Shown here: positions 30,352 to 35,767 of the stretch, piece after piece | How the letters are laid out: each line of letters opens with the position of its first letter | Position numbering within the stretch: position 1 is the first letter of the stretch | Virus record (IMG/VR): IMGVR_UViG_3300049929_000011 | Location: 1-35,767 of that record | Reading direction: 5' to 3' (one strand) | DNA length: 35,767 nt | Source of the DNA: a virus | Translations under genes and position numbers: made by a program | Notes under the pieces: generated by a model | Databases searched by the model: none | What the model was told of the DNA's origin: nothing | The model's input: the letters and a program-made list of their open reading frames with translations, nothing else

Positions 30352-33308
30352 TGGCCGATCCCTATGCCATGTTCTCCGACGCCCCTCCGGCAGCGCAAGC
30401 TGCACCGGTTGCGCAGGCAGCACCCGTCGCGCAAGCGCCGGCGGCGGATCCCTATGCCATGTTCTCCGACGCACCCGCGCCCACCGAAGCCGCACAGGCG
30501 CAAGGCGCGCGCGACGCTGCGGCCAACAACGTCCGGCAGGCGCAGAAGCCGAGCCGTGGCCGCCAACAGCCGACGACGGCCATGGACGTCGTACGCGGCG
30601 GGCGCGACTTCGTGGCGCAAACCGCGTCGGGCATCAACCAAGGGATGGGGCCTCTAATTAACGCGCCCCAGGACGCATTTGACGCCGTTGGCGGCAAAGC
30701 GATGGACGTGCTCGGCATTCCAAAAAGCACAGAACCGAGCGTGCATGGTCGCTACAACGAAGCCTTCGTTAACGCGTCTGGCCCGCCGAAAAATGACTTC
30801 CAGCGGATCGGGCGCGCTGCGGGCGAGATGGCCGGCGCGAACCTGCCATATGCGGCCCTTAGCGTCGGGTCGGCCGCAGCCCTTCCGCGGCTTGCATTCG
30901 AGTCCACCGCACCCGTGGCAGGCAACATCTGGCAGACGCTCAGCGCGGGCGGGCGCAACGTGGCAGACACATGGGCGCGCAGCCCGACGAAGGCGCTGAT
31001 CGGAGACACCGTTGGCGCTGCCGAAGCTGGCGGCGGCGGCGAGATGTGGAAGCAGAAAGCGCAGGACAGCGGCGCAGGCACACGTGGTCAGCAAGGTGCA
31101 GAGATCGCGGGCCAGATGGCCGTTCCAGCGGCCTTTTCCGCTTACTCCAAGTGGGGTCCGACCGGCTCGCTGCGGCGCGCTGGCTCTGAAATTGCAGACA
31201 CAGTGCTGAAGCACACGCCGGAATCCGTCTTGCCGGAGTTCATGCGCCCAGCTGGCGGAAGCCCTGAAGCGCGCAGAGCCGACCGATTGGCGTTCGGCAA
31301 CAACGAAGGCAAGTACGCGCCAAACGCGCCGGCAGAAGGCCCCGCACCAAATCCGGAGCGCCCGCCGCCGAGCAGCGAGAACCCGCGACTTCCGGCTGAA
31401 CCGCCGCCCGCATCTGCTGCGCAGCCGAACCTTCCCGTCCCTGGCCCGAAAGAGCCGAGCTGGATGGCGAAGAAGCTAGACGCTGGCGCACAGGCGCGCA
31501 CGGACGAAGCCACGGATCAGGTCGCCAAGACGTTCGGCAAGATCACCGAGCGGCCGGAGACGGCTGCGAACCTGGCCGAAACCAATCGATTGAAAGGCGA
31601 AATTCCGGGGTTCGAACCGGGCATCGCCAAGGCTACCAACGACCCGGCGCTGCTCAACAAGCAGGCCAGTTTTGACAGCAAGGCGATCAACGACGACCTG
31701 CGCGCGCGACAGGACGCGACGGACAAGTCGCATGGCGCCATTCGCAAGTACATGGACGAGACCGTTCCGGCCGCCGGCGAGAACCCGCAGGACCGCGTAG
31801 CGGAGACCAGCAAGGGTCGCATTCAAGCCGAACAGACGGACCTTGGCGGGCAGGCGGATGCTGTGCGCAAACAGCTTGTGGCCCACTCGGACACGCTTCC
31901 AAAAGTCGACCCAACCGAGCCGGGCAACTTCGTTCGCGACACTCGGAAAGCACTAAAGGGCGAAGCCGACACGAAGATGGGCGAACTGCGCAAGGGCGTG
32001 GACCCTAGCGGCGCAGCCACGGTCAGAGTCGACGGCCAGGAGCCTATGTCCGTCAACGCCGCGCTTGATCGCCGCACGGCACTCAATCAGGACTGGGCCG
32101 ACCACCAAGGATCGACTGACCCTGCCGCCAGAAAACAGGCGCGCGCGATACTGGCCGAAAAAGAGAAGCTCGACAACGCCATCAAAGCCAGCAGTGACGC
32201 AGGCACGCCGGGGCTTGCGGCGTACAACGACTACTACCGCAACGACTATGCGCCGAAGTATTTGCAGGGCGCATCGAACGACGTCGGTCGTTTCAACCGC
32301 AACGGTTACGAAGGCAACAGGGTCGCGTCGGAAGACGTCATGGGCAAATTCGCTGGCGGGAAAAACATCAGCGAAGCTCGTCAGTTCAACAAGATGTTCG
32401 GCGAGAACCCCGAAGCGCGTCAGCAGATGATCGATTTCAAACTCGACCAACTGCGCCGCGAGAGCGTGGACCCTGCCACACACGAGCTTAAAAAAGGTTC
32501 GGTGGATCGCTTCCTTGCGCAGAACGAAGACCTCATGCGCGAGATGCCGTGGCTGCGCGACGCGATCTCGGCAAAAAACCCTGATGCACTTCACCAGAAA
32601 CTAGGCGAACTCGAGCAGCGCCAGCGCGGGGCGGCAGACAGCAAACTCGGCCAACTGGCCAAGAATGGCAATCCGGAAGCGCACATCCAAGCCGGGATCA
32701 ACGACTGGCAGGTGATGAAGGATCTGCATCGGTCTATGGGCGGCGATCCGCAGGCTGAAGGCGCGTTGCGGCGCGCCGTGTGGGACCACGTTCTGGGCGC
32801 CGCTGGCGGCGAAGGGCCTGTCAACGTTGACGCGGTTCAAAAGCTGCTTCTGCCAGAGGCACAGGGCGGTCATCGCCGTGCACTGGCGCAGGTGCTCTCT
32901 CCGCAGCATTTGAACAACCTCGAAAACGTCATGAGCGCCACTCGCATCGAGAATCGGCTGGATCGCCCCACCGGCACCTACGAGAAGCCGACGAACGTGT
33001 TCAGTCGGTTCGAGAAGGCCACGGGCACCAGCATTCCAACGCTGGGTGCCACTGCGTCGGCCCTGGCCCGCGGCCGCAGTTCTCCAGTGTACGAAGTGCC
33101 ACGTTTGCTCGGAAACGCATGGCGGGGCATCTCTGAGGCGCAGATCAACGCCATCACGAAAGAAGCCTTGAGCAATCCCGAAGTGGCAAAGCAACTGGCC
33201 GTCGTCGGCAAAGGTGGCGTCGCGACACCGCTGCAGCTTAAGAAGATGCACAACTACATGCTTTCCGTCGGCCTCCATGACGTGAAAGAGTCCGCAGACG
33301 CCAAGTAA
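30351..33308 (+). CDS. Large internal virion (ejection) protein, 985 aa
   Basis: The N-terminus has a doubled DPYAMFSDAP separated by an Ala/Pro/Val linker; at DNA level this is a 26-bp exact repeat (30357-30382 and 30447-30472). The rest is mainly long helices with Pro-rich linkers (about residues 325-370). It is the largest gene of the ejection block and fits the channel-forming or DNA-translocating ejection protein of podoviruses. I find no lysozyme or transglycosylase motif in it. A terminator-like hairpin follows directly. Confidence 0.7.
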   Translation: MADPYAMFSDAPPAAQAAPVAQAAPVAQAPAADPYAMFSDAPAPTEAAQAQGARDAAANNVRQAQKPSRGRQQPTTAMDVVRGGRDFVAQTASGINQGMGPLINAPQDAFDAVGGKAMDVLGIPKSTEPSVHGRYNEAFVNASGPPKNDFQRIGRAAGEMAGANLPYAALSVGSAAALPRLAFESTAPVAGNIWQTLSAGGRNVADTWARSPTKALIGDTVGAAEAGGGGEMWKQKAQDSGAGTRGQQGAEIAGQMAVPAAFSAYSKWGPTGSLRRAGSEIADTVLKHTPESVLPEFMRPAGGSPEARRADRLAFGNNEGKYAPNAPAEGPAPNPERPPPSSENPRLPAEPPPASAAQPNLPVPGPKEPSWMAKKLDAGAQARTDEATDQVAKTFGKITERPETAANLAETNRLKGEIPGFEPGIAKATNDPALLNKQASFDSKAINDDLRARQDATDKSHGAIRKYMDETVPAAGENPQDRVAETSKGRIQAEQTDLGGQADAVRKQLVAHSDTLPKVDPTEPGNFVRDTRKALKGEADTKMGELRKGVDPSGAATVRVDGQEPMSVNAALDRRTALNQDWADHQGSTDPAARKQARAILAEKEKLDNAIKASSDAGTPGLAAYNDYYRNDYAPKYLQGASNDVGRFNRNGYEGNRVASEDVMGKFAGGKNISEARQFNKMFGENPEARQQMIDFKLDQLRRESVDPATHELKKGSVDRFLAQNEDLMREMPWLRDAISAKNPDALHQKLGELEQRQRGAADSKLGQLAKNGNPEAHIQAGINDWQVMKDLHRSMGGDPQAEGALRRAVWDHVLGAAGGEGPVNVDAVQKLLLPEAQGGHRRALAQVLSPQHLNNLENVMSATRIENRLDRPTGTYEKPTNVFSRFEKATGTSIPTLGATASALARGRSSPVYEVPRLLGNAWRGISEAQINAITKEALSNPEVAKQLAVVGKGGVATPLQLKKMHNYMLSVGLHDVKESADAK

Positions 33309-33324
33309 AGCGCTTGCGCTTTTT
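33307..33324 (+). terminator. Weak Rho-independent terminator
   Basis: AAAGCG-CTTG-CGCTTT followed by TT overlaps the stop of the 985-aa gene. The stem is 6 bp and the T-run is short (5 in all). It also contributes the TTGCGC box of the next motif copy, so stop and restart signals overlap. Confidence 0.5.
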
Positions 33325-33342
33325 GTCGCAAACTGAGAGATT
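33314..33342 (+). promoter_or_regulatory. Recurrent motif before the lysis genes
   Basis: TTGCGC (33314-33319), 17 bp, then GAGATT (33337-33342); core GTCGCAAACTGAGAGATT. It lies 6 nt before the endolysin ATG, so lysis genes appear to have their own copy. Confidence 0.65.
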
Positions 33343-33348
33343 TAGAGC

Positions 33349-33948
33349 ATGAAAACCGCCCATAAAGCTGCCGGCGCCGGAGGCGCTGCCGTCATCGCGT
33401 GCTGCATCGCCTTCACTCCGATTTGGGAGGGCATGGATAGCGTGGCCAAGGTGGACACGATAGGCACCGGGCACCCCGTCACCTATTGCTACGGCCAGAC
33501 GGACGAGTTCGGCAAGGTTAAGGTCGGCACGCGTTTCACCAAGAAGGAGTGCGACGCCAAGCTGGCCGAGAGCCTTCCGAAATACCTGGAGCCGCTCCAG
33601 GGCTGCGTTCACGTCCCGCTTCCCGACAAGACCATGGCGTCCCTGCTGGACGCTGCCTACAACGCCGGCCCCGCTGCCGTTTGCAAATCGCAGATGGTTG
33701 CCCTGATGAACGCGGGCCATCTCAACGCCGGATGCAGGGCGTTCGACGGCTGGTATGTCCGCTCCGACGGTGTGGTCCGCAAGGGTCTCGTCAATCGCCG
33801 AAGTGGCGACACCCGCAAGGGTGAGAAACAGCTTTGCCTTGAGGGCATCACCGAAGTCATCTCCGCGCCGCCCGCTCCAACACCCGTCCCCGCGCCCAAA
33901 GCCGTGAGCATTTGGGATTACATACTCTCCATCTTCAAAGGAAAATAA
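33349..33948 (+). CDS. Endolysin, GH24 lysozyme with SAR-like N-terminus
   Basis: 199 aa. A weakly hydrophobic Gly/Ala-rich segment (about 7-23) precedes the catalytic region WEGMDSVAKVD..VTYCYGQT. E27 and D36 have the spacing of T4 lysozyme E11/D20, and T45 fits the third catalytic residue. Further GH24 features are the LDAAYNAGPAAVCKS and RAFDGWYVRSDGVVRKGLVNRR regions. The N-terminus suggests a signal-arrest-release endolysin exported by the host Sec system. A Pro-rich linker and short amphipathic tail end the protein. It cleaves peptidoglycan. Confidence 0.85.
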   Translation: MKTAHKAAGAGGAAVIACCIAFTPIWEGMDSVAKVDTIGTGHPVTYCYGQTDEFGKVKVGTRFTKKECDAKLAESLPKYLEPLQGCVHVPLPDKTMASLLDAAYNAGPAAVCKSQMVALMNAGHLNAGCRAFDGWYVRSDGVVRKGLVNRRSGDTRKGEKQLCLEGITEVISAPPAPTPVPAPKAVSIWDYILSIFKGK

Positions 33949-33949
33949 C

Positions 33950-34108
33950 ATGACTGCATTTCTCTGCACAATCTCGTTCGGCTCCGGCGGCGCCCTGATC
34001 TGGTTCTTCAAGACCAAGATCGAATCGCTGGTGATCGACGCCAACAAGCTCTCGGCCAAGCTTCACGCCCAGGCCGACGCACTGACCGCGGCTGCAAAGA
34101 AACTCTGA
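33950..34108 (+). CDS. Small membrane-associated protein of lysis cassette, 52 aa
   Basis: MTAFLCTISFGSGGALIWFF is a short hydrophobic N-terminus, followed by a helical coiled-coil part (TKIESLVIDANKLSAKLHAQ). AAAGGAAA lies upstream. The stop overlaps the next start (TGATG). Position suggests a lysis accessory or spanin-like role. Confidence 0.55.
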   Translation: MTAFLCTISFGSGGALIWFFKTKIESLVIDANKLSAKLHAQADALTAAAKKL

Positions 34109-34317
34109 TGTTCAAGGGCTGGAAGACCGTCGGCTGGAACGTATTCATAGCGCTCGCTCCTCTGGCTGTGGTCGGGCTTGATAAGCTGGCGGCCCTTGAC
34201 CTCACGCAATACATGTCGGCGCCGCTCGCGATCCTAGCGGGTTTCGTTATCGGCGGCATTGGCATGTGGCTGCGTGTCGTCACAACCGGGCCTGTTGGCT
34301 CGAAAGATGTTGCCTGA
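34108..34317 (+). CDS. Putative holin-like membrane protein, 69 aa
   Basis: Two membrane spans (VFIALAPLAVVGLDKLAAL and PLAILAGFVIGGIGMWLRVV) in 69 aa fit a class II holin or related lysis membrane protein. It is coupled on both sides by TGATG overlaps. Confidence 0.55.
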   Translation: MFKGWKTVGWNVFIALAPLAVVGLDKLAALDLTQYMSAPLAILAGFVIGGIGMWLRVVTTGPVGSKDVA

Positions 34318-34706
34318 TGTGGATGGCGATCATCTCGTTTCTTGGCGGCCCGGTCGTAAGCGGGCTGATCAAGGCGTATCAGGCTAAGCTCGCTGCCGGC
34401 AATACGTCGGAGAAGATCGCCTCGGATCTAGCGGCGGGTGAAATCGCCGCCCAACAGAACGATGTCAACGTAGCAGCGAGCATCGTCATTGCAGAGCAGG
34501 GGCGTTGGTACACGGCGTGCATCCGCCCGTTGATGGCCCTTCCGTTTATCGTGTTCACTTGGAAGGTCGTTGTCATCGACAAGGTAATGGGACTGAGCAC
34601 AACGGACCCTTTAGACCCTCATATGTGGAGCGTTTTTACCGCGGTTGTGGTGGCTTATTTCGGCGGTCGTTCGATCGAAAAAGTTGCCAGGATACTTAAG
34701 AGATAG
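34317..34706 (+). CDS. Holin, GTA three-TM type
   Basis: 129 aa. The middle carries GEIAAQQNDVNVAASIVIAE followed by RWYTACIRPLMALPFIVFTW, the typical GTA_holin_3TM pattern of an amphipathic helix then 'W.ta..RP' leading into a membrane span. Further hydrophobic spans lie at the N-terminus (WMAIISFLGGPVVSGLI) and near the C-terminus (VFTAVVVAYFGG). Such proteins permit gene transfer agent or phage release. Confidence 0.75.
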   Translation: MWMAIISFLGGPVVSGLIKAYQAKLAAGNTSEKIASDLAAGEIAAQQNDVNVAASIVIAEQGRWYTACIRPLMALPFIVFTWKVVVIDKVMGLSTTDPLDPHMWSVFTAVVVAYFGGRSIEKVARILKR

Positions 34707-34713
34707 ATGCCAG

Positions 34714-35181
34714 ATGCCTAGCAAGGAGTGGCGCAAAAAGAACCCTGAAAAACAAGAAGCTCTCGCCAAAATTGCGCGTGCGCGGAGGTGGGCGAGAATT
34801 AAAGATGATCCCGTTTTGAAAGCTAAAGCAAACGCTCGAATGCGCGAGTGGTATGCGGTGCCGGAAAATAAAGCAAAGGCACTAGCTCGTCATTCAAAGA
34901 GTTGGCGGGAGAAACCCGAAGTTAGACGGCGCAGGAGCACTCAGAACTTACTGACGCTGTATGGCATCACTCTCGAACAAAAAGAGCAGATGTTTTTGGC
35001 CCAAGATTCTAAGTGCGCGATCTGTAAGAGCGAAACTACCAAGGGCACCGGTTGGCACGTTGACCATTGTCACGAAACGAAACGTGTCCGCAGCGTCCTT
35101 TGCAGTTCCTGCAATTTGATGATCGGCCACGCTAAAGAGAACTCCCAAACCCTTTTATCCGCCGTGGAATACCTCAGATGA
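34714..35181 (+). CDS. Endonuclease VII-like HNH endonuclease
   Basis: 155 aa. The C-terminal part (CAICKSETTKG, WHVDHCHETKRVRSVLCSSCN, LMIGHAKEN) is the recombination endonuclease VII/HNH signature: two CxxC-type zinc knuckles around a VDH active site. The N-terminal half is Lys/Arg-rich and helical. The DNA is clearly less GC-rich than its neighbours, and the gene interrupts the lysis cassette, which suggests a mobile, homing-type insertion; a resolvase role is the alternative. An upstream frame extension overlapping the holin gene is not needed. Confidence 0.82.
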   Translation: MPSKEWRKKNPEKQEALAKIARARRWARIKDDPVLKAKANARMREWYAVPENKAKALARHSKSWREKPEVRRRRSTQNLLTLYGITLEQKEQMFLAQDSKCAICKSETTKGTGWHVDHCHETKRVRSVLCSSCNLMIGHAKENSQTLLSAVEYLR

Positions 35182-35411
35182 TCAAATTTCTACCCGTTGC
35201 CCTGGCGGCCGTCCTGTTGGCAGGATGCGCGAGTCTACCGACGCCGAAGCCAGAACCGATTGCCGCACCTGTGGTCTATCACAAGGTGGTGGCGAAGCCT
35301 GTCGTGAAAACTGCCCCGGCCCCCGTGGCTGTCGCGCCGGTTGAGGCGCAAAAGCAGACTTTCCGCCAGCGTTGGCTTTCCAAGTTCTTCCAGCATCGCA
35401 ACACGCCGTGA
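35178..35411 (+). CDS. Lipoprotein, outer-membrane spanin-like
   Basis: 77 aa with a lipoprotein signal (MIKFLPVALAAVLLAGC, lipobox LAGC, C17) and a Pro/Ala/Val-rich middle, fitting an Rz1-type o-spanin. It ends in a basic stretch (RQRWLSKFFQHRN). Starts in the stop of the endonuclease (ATGA) and overlaps the next start (GTGA). Would span the periplasm with an inner-membrane partner to fuse membranes during lysis. Confidence 0.65.
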   Translation: MIKFLPVALAAVLLAGCASLPTPKPEPIAAPVVYHKVVAKPVVKTAPAPVAVAPVEAQKQTFRQRWLSKFFQHRNTP

Positions 35412-35725
35412 ACGAAGTCGCTCCGTGGGCCGCTCTGGCCGTCGCATTGATCGTGCCTTTCATGGGCGTCGTTGGCTTTTGGATGAAGATATCGTCGCGC
35501 CTCACCCTGGCCGAAGCGACCGCTGAAAAAGCGGAAGACGCCGCCAAGGAAGCCAACGAGAAGTCCACGCTGCTGTCGGCCGCGTTCGGCCTGTATCGCG
35601 AACAGATCGCCCGCGACTATATCCACCGCGAGGTAATGCGCGAAGTAGAAGACCGTCTGACCCAGGCCATTGAGCGCCTTGGCGACCGTCTGGACCGCGT
35701 TTTGGGGCTAGTCACGAAAGCGTGA
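35408..35725 (+). CDS. Inner-membrane coiled-coil protein, possible i-spanin
   Basis: 105 aa with a GTG start overlapping the previous stop (GTGA). One N-terminal membrane span (about residues 7-27) is followed by a long helical coiled coil (LAEATAEKAEDAAKEANEKS, VMREVEDRLTQAIERLGDRL). This layout fits an i-spanin partner for the adjacent lipoprotein, although the gene order is reversed relative to Rz/Rz1. Its stop lies in a palindrome matching that at 4039-4054. Confidence 0.6.
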   Translation: MNEVAPWAALAVALIVPFMGVVGFWMKISSRLTLAEATAEKAEDAAKEANEKSTLLSAAFGLYREQIARDYIHREVMREVEDRLTQAIERLGDRLDRVLGLVTKA

Positions 35726-35726
35726 T
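35711..35726. promoter_or_regulatory. Second operator-like palindrome
   Basis: GTCACGAAAGCGTGAT matches ATCACGAAAACGTGAT at 4039-4054 in 14 of 16 positions, keeping TCACG and CGTGA arms and 4-nt spacing. It overlaps the last codons of the preceding gene and lies near a minus-oriented motif copy. It could instead be a small end-of-gene hairpin without T-run. Confidence 0.35.
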
Positions 35727-35750
35727 CTTACAAATTAACCTTTAGCTTGA

Positions 35751-35767
35751 CCTTCTCTCAGTTCTCT
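35751..35767 (-). promoter_or_regulatory. Recurrent motif in minus orientation at the right edge
   Basis: The minus strand reads AGAGAACTGAGAGAAGG, the CTGAG form, cut by the window end. No minus-strand gene lies downstream within view; leftward RNA would be antisense to the lysis genes. Confidence 0.45.

Noticed and set aside
1-35767. CRISPR array, insertion sequence, tRNA or integrase
   Set aside because: Repeats present are short dispersed motifs rather than regularly spaced arrays. No transposase, recombinase or tRNA-like sequence was seen on either strand.

Overview
The window is part of a tailed-phage genome with a short-tailed (podovirus) plan; it could be a free phage or a prophage. 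Structural genes run terminase small subunit, fibre genes, terminase large subunit, portal, spike genes, scaffold, capsid, adaptor, nozzle, internal virion proteins and lysis. I see no tape-measure, tail-tube or sheath gene. Gram-negative lysis genes, a GTA-type spike-base protein, a GTA-type three-TM holin and high GC content suggest an alphaproteobacterial host, perhaps Rhizobiales; this is inference. I found no tRNA, rRNA, CRISPR array, insertion sequence, integrase or RNA polymerase gene.

Layout. 1-1380 (+): the C-terminal part of a RepA-like replicative ATPase whose 3' end carries an iteron-like cluster, then a basic winged-helix protein. 1503-3976 (-): an operon of nine small genes, mostly unknown, including one winged-helix regulator, ending in a Rho-independent terminator. 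4075-5844 (+): a terminase-small-subunit-like gene and five small genes. 6049-10260 (+): a fibre module with two proteins sharing an N-terminal anchor, a LamG protein and a collar-domain fibre, interrupted by a minus-strand small gene. 10273-15383 (+): HTH-metallophosphoesterase, TerL, a 48-aa protein resembling only the C-terminal tail of DUF1778 antitoxins, and the portal, all overlapping or closely packed. 15415-19817 (+): spike and fibre genes, including an 899-aa protein with glycosidase-like motifs. 20115-33308 (+): scaffold, capsid, decoration, adaptor, nozzle, GNAT-like protein and four internal virion proteins. 33349-35725 (+): SAR-type endolysin, holin candidates, an inserted endonuclease VII-like gene and spanin-like proteins.

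The most striking signal is a short motif, core AAAC(T/A)GAGAGA, that recurs about sixteen times. It lies almost always between genes or across a stop codon and nearly always points the way the next gene is transcribed. Plus-strand copies read CTGAG and the four inside the minus-strand operon read CAGAG. Six plus-strand copies have a TTG-starting hexamer exactly 17 bp before GAGA(A/T)N, and two more have the same spacing to a shifted TATTCT. Other copies touch the start codon, which fits a normal sigma-70 reading poorly. It may be a phage-specific promoter family or a start-associated RNA element. Three copies are followed by a stable leader hairpin.
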